From CAVRTM01 sp963696105 (GTDB taxonomy: Bacteria > Actinomycetota > Actinomycetes > Actinomycetales > Dermatophilaceae), in assembly GCA_963696105.1 (NCBI GenBank), contig CAVOIP010000002.1, positions 310,001 to 374,000 of the forward strand: a stretch of 64,000 nucleotides of DNA, in the 5' to 3' direction. A program made the position numbers and the translations under genes. Shown piece by piece: positions 39,403 to 49,178 of this stretch (the stretch's first letter is position 1; each line of letters opens with the position of its first letter). The notes beneath the pieces were generated by a model. That model ran no database searches and was not told the DNA's origin. It was given only the letters and a program-made list of their open reading frames with translations.

Positions 39403-42111
39403 TCAGCGACCTGCGGTGACGCGCTCGCCGACCGTGTGCTCGACGCGCGCCAGCGCGTCGGCGACCTTGGTCGCGTCGGTGCCACCACCTTGGGCCACGT
39501 CGTCCTTGCCGCCGCCGCCGCCGCCGAGCGTCTGGGCCGCGACCTTGACCAGGTCGCCGGCCCGGACGCCCCACTGCCGGGCCGCGTCGTTCGTGGCCAC
39601 GATGACCACGGGCCGGTCCTTGGCCACGCCGGCCACCGCGACGACGCTGGGGCGGTCGTTGCCCAGGCGCCCCCGCAGGTCGAGGGCCAGCCCGCGCAGG
39701 TCGTCGGCGCCGATGCCGGTGCCGGCGTCGTGGCCGATGAAGCTCACGCCGAAGACGTCCCGCGCCCCGGAGACCAGCGCCCCGGCCTGGGCGAGCACCT
39801 GCTGCTGGCGCATGGTCGTGATCTCGCGCTCGGCGTCCTTGAGCCGGCCGAGGATGCTCGAGATGCGCTCGGGCAGCTCCTCCGGCCGCACCTTGAGGGC
39901 CTCGGTGAGCTGGCCGACCACCGCGTGCTCGCGGGCGAGGAAGTCGTAGGCGTCGGTGCCGACCAGCGCCTCGACGCGGCGCACGCCGGAGCCGATCGAC
40001 GCCTCACCCAGCAGCTTGACCAGGCCGAGCTGGCCGGAGCGCTGCGCGTGCGTGCCACCGCACAGCTCGCGGGCCCAGTCGCCGACCGAGATCACGCGCA
40101 CCGCGTCCCCGTACTTCTCACCGAACAGTGCCATCGCCCCCGAGTCGCGGGCCTGTTGCTGGGTCATGATCTCGGCGTGCACCGGCAGGTCCTCGAGCAG
40201 TAGCGCGTTGACCTTGGCCTCCACGTCGGACAGGACCGACACCGGCAGCGCCGACTGCGCGTTGAAGTCGAACCGGAACCGGCCCGGCGCGTTCTCCGAG
40301 CCGGCCTGGGTCGCGGTGTCGCCCAGCGCCTCACGGATCGCCTTGTGCACCATGTGCGTCGCGGTGTGGGCCCGGGAGATCGCCCGGCGACGGTCGATGT
40401 CGACGAGTGCGTGCGCGGCCGTGCCGGTGCTGACCTCGCCGGACAGCACGCTGGCGCGGTGCACGATCAGCCCCTTGATCGGCGACTGCACGTCGTGAAC
40501 CTCGACGACCGCGCCGCCCGCCAGCTCGATCCGCCCCCCGTCGGCGAGCTGGCCGCCGCCCTCGGCGTAGAACGGCGTCCGGTCCAGGACCAGCTCGACG
40601 TCCTGACCGGCACGGGCGGAGGCGACCGGCTCGCCGTCCACGAGCAGCCCGGAGACCAGCGCCTCCGAGGTGACCTCGTGGTAGCCGGTGAACTCGACGC
40701 TGCGCCCCAGGGAGTCGGCGACCGCGCGGTAGACAGAGGTGTCACCGTGCGCGCTCTTCTTCGCCCGGGCGTCGGCCTTGGCCCGCTGGCGCTGCTCGGT
40801 CATCAGCCGGCGGAAGCCCGCCTCGTCGACGTCGACGCCCTGCTCGGCCGCCATCTCCAGAGTCAGGTCGATCGGGAAGCCGTAGGTGTCGTGCAGGGCG
40901 AACGCCTCGTCGCCGGCCAGGGTGGACCGGCCGGCGGTCTTGGCGCGCGTCACCGCGGTGTCGAGGATCGTCGTACCGGCGGCGAGCGTCCGCCGGAACG
41001 CCTCCTCCTCGGCGTAGGCGATCGTGGAGATCCGCCCGAAGTCGCTCTCGAGCTCGGGGTAGGACTGCTTCATCCGCTCCATGCTCACCGGGAGCAGCTC
41101 GGGCAGGCACGGCTGGTCGACGCCGAGCAGACGCATCGAGCGGACGGCGCGGCGCAGCATCCGGCGCAGCACGTAGCCGCGGCCCTCGTTGCCGGGGGTC
41201 ACACCGTCGCCGATGAGCATCAGCGAGGTGCGGACGTGGTCGGCGACGACGCGCAGCCGGACGTCGTCGGGGTGGCTGTGCGCCGCGTCGTGCCCGGAGC
41301 GGGCGCCGTAGTGCTTGCCGGCGAGCTGGGCGGCGCGCTCGAGGACGGGGTAGACCTCGTCGGTCTCGTAGAGGTTGTGCACGCCCTGGAGCACCGAGGC
41401 GATCCGCTCCAGCCCCATGCCGGTGTCGATGTTCTTGGCGGGCAGCTCACCGAGGATCGGGTAGTCCTCCTTGGTGCTGCCCTCGCCGCGGACGTTCTGC
41501 ATGAAGACGAGGTTCCATATCTCCATGTAGCGGTCCTCGTCGACCGCCGGGCCACCCTCCGCGCCGTACGCCGGCCCGCGGTCGATGAAGATCTCGCTGG
41601 AGGGCCCGCACGGCCCGGGCACGCCCATGGACCAGAAGTTGTCGGCCATCCCGCGGCGCACGACGCGCTCGGCGGGGATGTCGGTCAGCTCCACCCACAG
41701 CTGCGCGGCCTCGTCGTCGTCGAGGTAGACCGTCGCCCAGAGCCGTTCGGGGTCGAGCCCGTAGCCGCCGTCGGACTGGGCGCCGGTGAGCAGCTCCCAG
41801 GCGAAGCGGATCGCGTCGGCCTTGAAGTAGTCCCCGAAGGAGAAGTTGCCGTTCATCTGGAAGAAGGTCGCGTGCCGGCTGGTCTTGCCGACCTCCTCGA
41901 TGTCGCCGGTGCGCACGCACTTCTGCACGCTCGTGGCGCGCTTCCACGGCGCGGTCTCCTGGCCGAGGAAGTAGGGCTTGAACGGCACCATGCCGGCGTT
42001 GACGAACAGCAGGTTCGGGTCGTCGTACAGCAGGGGGGAGCTGGGCACGACCGCGTGGCCCTTGCTCTCGAAGAAGCGGAGCCAGCGGCGCCTGATCTCG
42101 GCGGTTTCCAT
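39403..42111 (-). CDS. alaS: Alanyl-tRNA synthetase
   Basis: 902 residues, full length. The class II catalytic domain holds HATFFQMNGNFSFGDYFK (motif 2) and GMGLERI (motif 3). The editing domain has RAHTATHMVHKAIR (HxxxH) and ELCGGTHAQRSG, the zinc ligands. The C-Ala oligomerisation domain with the Gly run GGGGGGKDDVAQGGG ends the protein. ATG 42111 follows an AAGGA ribosome binding site. Confidence 0.98.
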   Translation of the reverse strand: METAEIRRRWLRFFESKGHAVVPSSPLLYDDPNLLFVNAGMVPFKPYFLGQETAPWKRATSVQKCVRTGDIEEVGKTSRHATFFQMNGNFSFGDYFKADAIRFAWELLTGAQSDGGYGLDPERLWATVYLDDDEAAQLWVELTDIPAERVVRRGMADNFWSMGVPGPCGPSSEIFIDRGPAYGAEGGPAVDEDRYMEIWNLVFMQNVRGEGSTKEDYPILGELPAKNIDTGMGLERIASVLQGVHNLYETDEVYPVLERAAQLAGKHYGARSGHDAAHSHPDDVRLRVVADHVRTSLMLIGDGVTPGNEGRGYVLRRMLRRAVRSMRLLGVDQPCLPELLPVSMERMKQSYPELESDFGRISTIAYAEEEAFRRTLAAGTTILDTAVTRAKTAGRSTLAGDEAFALHDTYGFPIDLTLEMAAEQGVDVDEAGFRRLMTEQRQRAKADARAKKSAHGDTSVYRAVADSLGRSVEFTGYHEVTSEALVSGLLVDGEPVASARAGQDVELVLDRTPFYAEGGGQLADGGRIELAGGAVVEVHDVQSPIKGLIVHRASVLSGEVSTGTAAHALVDIDRRRAISRAHTATHMVHKAIREALGDTATQAGSENAPGRFRFDFNAQSALPVSVLSDVEAKVNALLLEDLPVHAEIMTQQQARDSGAMALFGEKYGDAVRVISVGDWARELCGGTHAQRSGQLGLVKLLGEASIGSGVRRVEALVGTDAYDFLAREHAVVGQLTEALKVRPEELPERISSILGRLKDAEREITTMRQQQVLAQAGALVSGARDVFGVSFIGHDAGTGIGADDLRGLALDLRGRLGNDRPSVVAVAGVAKDRPVVIVATNDAARQWGVRAGDLVKVAAQTLGGGGGGKDDVAQGGGTDATKVADALARVEHTVGERVTAGR

Positions 42112-42180
42112 GGTGTGGGTGTCCTTCGGCTGTGGAGTGCTCCGGCGTCCGGGACCCGGGCAGGCCAGAGCACAAGGGTA

Positions 42181-42224
42181 TGTCGCGACGGCGCGACAGG
42201 GCCGGTGGCGGGGGCCGCGGCCCC
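42181..42224 (-). terminator. Two adjacent hairpins between the small membrane protein gene and alaS
   Basis: TGTCGCG-acgg-CGCGACA (42181-42198) and the 14-base palindrome GGGGCCGCGGCCCC (42211-42224) lie directly past the stop of the 101-residue protein and 70 bases before alaS. They could be a terminator or leader structures. Confidence 0.35.
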
Positions 42225-42529
42225 TACCGAGCTCGGGGCGCGGTGGGGTGGTCGATCAGCTCCTGAGCCTCCTGGGCCGAGAGCGAGCCGCCTCCGGGCA
42301 GCGTGCCGGTGTCGATGCCGAGCGCGTTGCGCAGCTCGCCCTCGCGCTGGCTCATGCCCTCGCGGACGGCGTCGGCCAGCTCGCGCAGGCCCTCACCGAG
42401 GTCGGACAGCCCGCCGGCGAACCCGCCGGCCAGGTTGGTGGGCGAGTAGGCCTCGGCCGCCTTGGTCACCTTGCGCACCAGCAGGACCCCGGCGGTCGCG
42501 CCGAGGGTCATCCAGAACAGTCGTCGCAT
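42224..42529 (-). CDS. Conserved small membrane-associated protein (101 residues)
   Basis: One N-terminal hydrophobic segment (about 4-18, FWMTLGATAGVLLV), then a KVTKAAEAYSPTNLAGGFAGGLSDLGEGLRELADAVREGM helix and a disordered acidic tail. Proteins of this layout commonly accompany a DUF948 protein and alaS in actinobacteria (I believe the DUF6167 family). Function unknown. It lies five bases after the DUF948 gene. Confidence 0.8.
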   Translation of the reverse strand: MRRLFWMTLGATAGVLLVRKVTKAAEAYSPTNLAGGFAGGLSDLGEGLRELADAVREGMSQREGELRNALGIDTGTLPGGGSLSAQEAQELIDHPTAPRAR

Positions 42530-42534
42530 GCCGG

Positions 42535-42930
42535 TCAGCCCCGGCGCCGACGGCCACGGGTGGACCGCGAGGAGGACCCGGCGCCGGTGAGCGCGGACCG
42601 CACGCCGTAGGTGAAGGCCGCGACCTTGACCACCGGGGAGCCCAGCGTCGCGGCGAACAGCGAGGTCAGGGCGTTGACGTTGGTCGTCATCGAGGACACG
42701 TTGGCGGTGATGGTGTCGACGCGGACCATCTGCTCGTTGGTCGCGGCCACCGTGTCGGTCACCTGCGACAGCAGCGGCACGGTCTGCTCCGAGACCCCCC
42801 GCACCCCGATCCGGGCCTCGTCGAGCACCTTGCCGGCCTTGCCGACCACGCTGCCGAGGCGCAGGACCAGATAGGCGAAGGCCAGGGCGGCGATCACACC
42901 GGCGATGTCGCCGAGGGACACGGGAGTCAC
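42535..42930 (-). CDS. DUF948 family membrane-anchored coiled-coil protein
   Basis: 131 residues from GTG 42930. One N-terminal membrane helix (about 7-25), a long amphipathic helix with heptad-like spacing (VVGKAGKVLDEARIGVRGVSEQTVPLLSQVTDTVAATNEQMVRV), a second hydrophobic patch and a basic Ser/Arg-rich end (SSSRSTRGRRRRG). Such proteins stand upstream of alaS in actinobacteria and Bacillota; function unknown. Confidence 0.82.
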   Translation of the reverse strand: MTPVSLGDIAGVIAALAFAYLVLRLGSVVGKAGKVLDEARIGVRGVSEQTVPLLSQVTDTVAATNEQMVRVDTITANVSSMTTNVNALTSLFAATLGSPVVKVAAFTYGVRSALTGAGSSSRSTRGRRRRG

Positions 42931-42976
42931 ATTCTCACCTCACGGAGCAGGGGTGCGGCGCACGCCACACCCCGAC

Positions 42977-42996
42977 GGTCTCGTACCCGCGAGACC
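42977..42996 (-). terminator. Hairpin terminator after the opp operon
   Basis: GGTCTCG-tacccg-CGAGACC (seven base pairs, six-base loop), 17 bases past the oppF stop. No U-tract. Confidence 0.45.
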
Positions 42997-43012
42997 TTAC
43001 CCCCGCCGCGGC

Positions 43013-44025
<1,013 letters not shown>

Positions 44026-44029
<4 letters not shown>

Positions 44030-45099
44030 GGGTGGATCTCCTCGTTCAGGACGCCGCGCGGGTCCAGCAGGTGGCAGCGGGTCAGCCGGGTCTCGTCCCC
44101 GGGTGCGGGCGTGAGCTCGGGCAGCGTGCTGGCGCACGCGTCGCCGCCCACCGCCGCCCGGAAGTCGCAGCGGGGGTGGAAGGAGCAGCCGGTGGGCAGC
44201 GCCACCAGGCTGGGCGGGGCACCGCGGATCGCGCGCAGGTGGTCCTGCTCCTCCGAGGCCGAGGGCAGGCTCTGCAGCAGGCCCCAGGTGTAGGGGTGCA
44301 GGGGGTCGGCGAGGACCTGCTTGGCCAGGCCGCGCTCGACGGCCCGCCCGGCGTACATCACCAGGATGTCGTCGGCCACCTCGGCGACGACCGCGAGGTC
44401 GTGGGTGATCAGCACGATGGCTGAGCCGAACTCGCGCTGCATGTCCTTGAGCAGGTCGAGGATCTGCGCCTGCACGGTCACGTCGAGCGCCGTGGTCGGC
44501 TCGTCGGCGATGAGCAGCTTGGGGTTGTTGACCAGGCCGAGGGCGATCATCGCGCGCTGCCGCATGCCGCCGGAGAACTCGTGCGGGTAGCTGCGGGCGC
44601 GACGGTCGGGGTTCGGGATGCCGACCAGGTCCAGCATCTCCACGGCCCGCTTCTTCGCGACCGCGCTGGAGACCTTGTGGTGCGCCTTGTAGGCCTCGGC
44701 GATCTGGTTGCCGATGCGGTAGAAGGGGTGCAGCGAGGACTGCGGGTCCTGGAAGACCATCGCCACGGTGCTGCTGCGGACCTTCTGGAGCTGGCTCGGC
44801 GAGGCGCCGACGATCTCCTGCCCGTCGAGCAGGATGCTGCCGGACATCATCGTGCGCTTGGGGTTGTGCAGGCCGAGGACGGACATGCTGGAGACGGACT
44901 TGCCCGAGCCCGACTCCCCCACGATGGCCAGCGTGCGGCCGAGCCGGGCGTCGTAGCTGAGCTCGCTGACGGCGTTGACCTGGCCCTCGTCACTGGGGAA
45001 CCGCACGCTCAGGTCGCGGACCCTCAGGACCACGTCGCCGTCGGCGGAGGCTCCGCTGTCGGTGCTCAGGTCGGTGAGCACGGTGGGCTGGGTGCTCAT
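44026..45099 (-). CDS. oppD: Peptide ABC transporter ATP-binding protein (OppD/DppD-type)
   Basis: 357 residues. Walker A GESGSGKSV, QDPQSSLHP, signature FSGGMRQR, Walker B LLIADEPTTALD and ITHDLAVV. The C-terminal GCSFHPRCDFRAAVGGDAC segment parallels the cysteine motif of OppF. Overlaps oppB as ATGA. Together with OppF it powers the membrane pair OppB/OppC. Confidence 0.93.
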
Positions 45100-46091
45100 G
45101 AGAGCCTCACTCGCGGGTCGATGAAGGAGTAGGCGATGTCGACCACCAGGTTCAGCACGACCACCAAGGTGGCCGCGACCAGCACGGTGCCCATGATGAT
45201 CGGCAGGTCGTCGTTGTTGAGGGACTGCAGGGCCAGCCGGCCGATGCCGTCGATCTCGAAGATCTGCTCGGTGATCAGGGTGCCGGACAGCAGCGCGGCC
45301 ATGTCCAGGCCGAGGATCGTGACGACCGGGCTGAGGGCCCCCCGCAGGGCGTGACGGTAGACGACCCTCCGCTCGGAGATGCCCTTCGAGCGTGCCGTCC
45401 GCACGTAGTCCTGGGACAGGGTCTCCACCATGGAGGCGCGGGCGTAGCGCGTGTAGCCGGTGGCGGTGGCCAGGCCCAGCATGATCCAGGGCGCCAGCAA
45501 CCCCGACGCCCAGGCGAGCGGCCCGGCGGTGGTCAGCGGCGCGTAGGTGCTGCGCGGCAGGATCGGGTTGAGGATCATGAAGTACAGCGCGAACAGCAGC
45601 GCCAGGATGTAGTACGGGATCGACCCGAACACCTGCGTGAAACCGACGACGGTGCGGTCGAGCCGCGACCCGCGTCGTCGGGCGCTGTAGACCCCGGTGC
45701 CGATGCCGATCGTGAGGAACACGACCATGGCACCGAGGGCCAGCGACAAGGTGGCGGGGAAGCGGGAGAAGATCTCGCCCTTGACCTCACGGTCGGTGCG
45801 GAACGAGTAGCCCAGGCAGGGCGCGGAGCACGGCTTGGTGAAGCCACCGTTGACGATCGTGCGCCCGACGAAGACGCCCTTGAAGTACTCGGTGAACTGC
45901 TCGGAGACCGGGCGGTCCAGCTTCATGCTGTGCCGGATGTCGGCCAGGCGCTCGGGCGTGCAGCGCTGGTCACCGCACATCGACCGCGCCGGGTCTGCAG
46001 GCCCGACGAAGAAGAGCACGAACGTCGCGATCATGGCCACCAGGATGACGCTGGCGGCCATGGCCGCGCGACGGGCGATGTAGAGAGCCAC
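45096..46091 (-). CDS. oppB: Peptide ABC transporter permease (OppB/DppB-type)
   Basis: 331 residues, six predicted helices. The first helix (about 9-29), a large external loop with four cysteines (CGDQRC, PCSAPC) and then the permease core with the EAA-like loop VRTARSKGISERRVVYRHALRGAL. GTG start with GAGGATCC upstream. The Cys pairs in the loop may form disulfides outside the cell. Confidence 0.92.
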   Translation of the reverse strand: MALYIARRAAMAASVILVAMIATFVLFFVGPADPARSMCGDQRCTPERLADIRHSMKLDRPVSEQFTEYFKGVFVGRTIVNGGFTKPCSAPCLGYSFRTDREVKGEIFSRFPATLSLALGAMVVFLTIGIGTGVYSARRRGSRLDRTVVGFTQVFGSIPYYILALLFALYFMILNPILPRSTYAPLTTAGPLAWASGLLAPWIMLGLATATGYTRYARASMVETLSQDYVRTARSKGISERRVVYRHALRGALSPVVTILGLDMAALLSGTLITEQIFEIDGIGRLALQSLNNDDLPIIMGTVLVAATLVVVLNLVVDIAYSFIDPRVRLS

Positions 46092-46122
46092 GCAGGATCC
46101 TCACGGTTGGGGTGGGGCTGGT

Positions 46123-46158
46123 GGTGGGGGGCACAGGGTGTGGCCCGTGCCCCCCACC
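46123..46158 (-). promoter_or_regulatory. Intercistronic hairpin between oppA and oppB
   Basis: A perfect 12-base-pair stem (GGTGGGGGGCAC with GTGCCCCCCACC) around a 12-base loop in the 83-base gap after the substrate-binding protein gene. Such elements commonly stabilise the upstream message or reduce readthrough, so that binding protein exceeds permease. Confidence 0.6.
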
Positions 46159-46174
46159 GGAAGCGAACAGCTGG

Positions 46175-47929
46175 TTACTGGTCGACCCAGATGTTCTCCA
46201 GGAACGGCATGCCGTGGTTCGGGTCGTCGACGACGCCGTGCACCTTGGTGCCGAACACGAAGTTGCCCTTGTCCCAGTAGTACGGGAGCGCCGGCAGGTA
46301 GTTCTCCATCAGCCACTTGTCGAACTTGCCCCACTCGGGGCCCTGCTCGGCGATGCTCAGCGCCGAGATGCGGTTGATCTCGGCGTCGATCTTCGGGTCG
46401 GACAGGTTGCCCCAGCCCGTGCCGCCGGTCTTCATGACCGTGCTGGCCACCGTGGGCGGGAAGATCGCGTCACCGCTCGGCCAGTCGAAGCACCAGCCGG
46501 CGGGGCTCTGCAGCATGTTGGTCGGGGCCTTCGGGTCGGCGATGAGCGTGCGGCGCTCCTTGCCGGCGACACCCATGTCGTGGACCTTGAAGCCGGCCGC
46601 CTCCAGCGCCTGCTTGCGGACCAGGTTGACCTGCTGGGCGATCGGGTCGTCGTTCGTGTAGTAGAAGCTCAGCTCGAAGCCGGTCTTGCCGGCGTCGGCC
46701 AGCATCTTCTTCGCCGCGACCGGGTCACCCTTGCCGGTGCCGCTCAGCCCCGGCAGCGTGTAGTCGAGGTGCCCGGGGACCTGCGGCGGGATCAGCGTGT
46801 GTGCCGGCGGGGCGGACAGCGAGGTCAGGCCGGCGGCCTTGCGCACCTGGTCCCACGGGTAGGCCACGGCGAGGGCCTTGCGCACTGCCAGCGGCATCTT
46901 GCGGGTGTCCAGGTTGATGGTGACCGTGCACGAGGACGGGCCCTGCACGAACTGGCTCTTCTTGGCGCCGGTGACCTGGTCGACGAACTGCGCGTCGATC
47001 TGGTCCCAGTTCAGCGTGGTCGCGTCGGGGCCGTTGCTGGCCAGGATCGCCTGCTGGGTCTTGACCGAGTCGACGCCGAAGTTGAACGTGTAGCCGTCGA
47101 GGTACTGGTGGCGCACCGGGTCCGTGCTGGCGACCCAGTTCGGGTTCTTGACCAGCTCCAGCTTGGTGCCCTGGGTGAAGGACTTGAACATGTACGGCCC
47201 GGTGGCGATCGGGTGGTTGCTGTAGTTCTGCTTGGTGTCCTTCGCCTTGGGGATCGGCGAGAACTGCGAGAAGGAGACGAAGTACGGCAGCGTCTCGAAC
47301 TTCTTGCGCAGGTGGATCACCACGGTCTTGTCGTCCGGGGTGGACACACCCGCGAACTTGTCACCGGACTTGTACGGGCCCTTGTAGGTGTCGCCGCCCT
47401 TGAAGAAGTCGTTCTGGTAGGTGGGGCCGCCGGGCAGCTCCTCCTGGGCGAACGAGCGCTTGATGGCGTAGGCGACGTCCTCGGCCTTGACCGGGCTGCC
47501 GTCCTCGTACTTCAGGCCGTCCTTGAGGGTGTAGGTCCAGTCCAGGCCGTTGGCTGAGGCCTTGCCCAGGTCCGTGGCCAGGTCGGGCACCAGGACGCTC
47601 TTGCCGTCACGCAGGGCGAAGGCGGTCAGCGCGCGGTTCGTGAGCTTCAGGATCGCGGCGCTGTCCTGGTAGAACTGCGAGCTCGGGTCCATGCCCGACG
47701 GGGAGGTCGAGTACGACACGGTGAGCGTGCCGCCCTTCTTCGCGCCGGGCTCCTCCGGCGCCGGGCCCTTCGCGTCGGGCATCAGGCCGGCCGAGGCCGT
47801 CGGTGCGGCGGCGTCCGTGGTGCTGCTCTTGCCCGAGGTGGTGCCGGCGTCCTTCGACGGCGCACCGCAGGCCGCGGTGGCCGCGATCGAGGCCGCCGCC
47901 CCCAGGGCGAGGACTTGGGTCCAGCGCAT
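46175..47929 (-). CDS. oppA: Peptide ABC transporter substrate-binding lipoprotein (OppA/DppA-type)
   Basis: 584 residues. The lipoprotein signal peptide ends in a lipobox TAAC with the lipidated Cys at residue 21, then a Thr/Ser/Ala-rich linker and a family 5 solute-binding domain (TVSYSTSPSGMDPS, DLATDLGKASANGLDWTYTLKDGLKYEDGSPVKAEDVAYAIKRS). It sits on the outer face of the membrane. GGGAG ribosome binding site six bases before ATG. Substrate cannot be told from sequence; di- or oligopeptides are usual. Confidence 0.92.
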   Translation of the reverse strand: MRWTQVLALGAAASIAATAACGAPSKDAGTTSGKSSTTDAAAPTASAGLMPDAKGPAPEEPGAKKGGTLTVSYSTSPSGMDPSSQFYQDSAAILKLTNRALTAFALRDGKSVLVPDLATDLGKASANGLDWTYTLKDGLKYEDGSPVKAEDVAYAIKRSFAQEELPGGPTYQNDFFKGGDTYKGPYKSGDKFAGVSTPDDKTVVIHLRKKFETLPYFVSFSQFSPIPKAKDTKQNYSNHPIATGPYMFKSFTQGTKLELVKNPNWVASTDPVRHQYLDGYTFNFGVDSVKTQQAILASNGPDATTLNWDQIDAQFVDQVTGAKKSQFVQGPSSCTVTINLDTRKMPLAVRKALAVAYPWDQVRKAAGLTSLSAPPAHTLIPPQVPGHLDYTLPGLSGTGKGDPVAAKKMLADAGKTGFELSFYYTNDDPIAQQVNLVRKQALEAAGFKVHDMGVAGKERRTLIADPKAPTNMLQSPAGWCFDWPSGDAIFPPTVASTVMKTGGTGWGNLSDPKIDAEINRISALSIAEQGPEWGKFDKWLMENYLPALPYYWDKGNFVFGTKVHGVVDDPNHGMPFLENIWVDQ

Positions 47930-47998
47930 GTATTGCTCCCTTGTGTGCGAGTCCCGGGCGAAGTGCCGGGAGCTGGTGATCGGTACGGGCGACAGCTC

Positions 47999-49013
47999 TT
48001 ACCGACGGGTGTTGGGGTCGAAGGCGTCCCGGACGGAGTCGCCGAGCAGGCTCAGGGCCAGCACGAGCAGCGAGACGCCGATGACCGGAGGCCAGAGGTA
48101 GAGGGGGTAGGACGCGAACGAGTTCTGCGCGTTCGCGATCGTGCGCCCCCACGAGGCGGTGGGCTCGACCAGGCCCGCGCCGAGGAAGGACAAGGTGGCC
48201 TCGAAGGCGATGTACGCCGGGACCGCGATGGACATCGACACGATGATCGGGCCGACGAGGTTGGGCAGGATCTCCCGGAACAGGATGCTGCTCGTCGGCA
48301 CGCCGACCGCCCGGGCGGCCTGGACGAACTCGCGCTCGCGCAGAGCGATGACCTCACCCCGCACGAGCCGGGCGAGGCCCAGCCAGCCGAAGATCACGAG
48401 CACGAAGATGAGGACCCAGAACCGGATCGTGGAGGTCTGGTCCGCCGACAGGCCGCCCGCGGGGCCGAACCGGGCCTCGGCGATGGGGACCAGGGCGAGG
48501 ACGAAGAGCAGGAACGGCAGGCTCAGCAGGAAGTCGATGAGCCAGGTGATCACCTTGTCGGTGATCCCGCCGAGGTAGCCGGCGATCAGGCCCATCGTCA
48601 CGCCGACCACCGTCGAGAGCGTGGCAGCGAGGAAGCCGATGATCAGCGAGGGCCGGGCGCCGTACACCCAGCGGGCGAAGAGGTCGCGGCCCAGCCGCGG
48701 CTCGATGCCGAACCAGTGGTCGGAGGTCGACACCGATCGTGGGCAGCGTGTCCTCGGCGATCAGGTCCTGGTTCAGGGCGGTCGGGGTCTGGCCCTCGAG
48801 CTTGCACAGCAGGGGCGCGAAGACCGCGACCAGGACGAAGAACAGCACGATCGCGAGGCAGACCATGGCGACCTTGTCGTGCCGCAGCCGGTCGAAGGCG
48901 ATCTGTGAGGGGGAACGGCCGTGCCGCTTGTCCTCCACCGCTTGGGCCGGCGGCTCGAGGAGGTCCCCCTCGGTGGCCACCGCCGCGCCCGTGCTGTCGA
49001 AACCGAGCGACAT
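47999..49013 (-). CDS. oppC: Peptide ABC transporter permease (OppC/DppC-type), frameshifted
   Basis: First gene of the opp cluster. The N-terminal third (ATG 49013: residues 1-about 95, one membrane helix AMVCLAIVLFFVLVAVFAPLL) is in one frame up to LPTI near 48735, and the rest (STSDHWFGIEPRLGRDLFARWVYGARPS onward, five helices, EAA loop QAARAVGVPTSSILFREILPN) is in another. One inserted base, or two missing, at about 48731-48737 explains it. Both halves are well conserved and the site falls where nothing else is wrong, so a consensus error is likely. As written the gene would be inactive. Confidence 0.85.
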
Positions 49014-49119
49014 GCGCTCTCCATCCTGATGGTGTGGTCGCCGGGGCTCAGCTCCGGGACGTCGTCCGACAGCTGTCCCCCGGGTGTGGAGATGTGACGC
49101 CCTCTCCACGAGACGGCGT

Positions 49120-49176
49120 AAATGTGCCACAGGTCACGGGTGGTTTCCAGCAACCTGGAACCGCTATGTGGCAAAT
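49120..49176 (-). promoter_or_regulatory. Operator/promoter-like dyads upstream of the opp operon
   Basis: A low-GC stretch 107 to 163 bases upstream of oppC contains an interrupted inverted repeat (AATGTGCCACA at 49121-49131 and TGTGGCAAAT at 49167-49176, nine of ten paired positions match) flanking a tight hairpin GGTTTCCAG-caac-CTGGAACC (49142-49162). This looks like a regulator-binding region, though no -10/-35 pair could be fixed. Confidence 0.4.
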
Positions 49177-49178
49177 CG

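Noticed and set aside
47999..49013. Two separate permease genes instead of one frameshifted oppC
   Set aside because: The two frames together make one normal-length permease; the second lacks the first helix and the first lacks the transport core.
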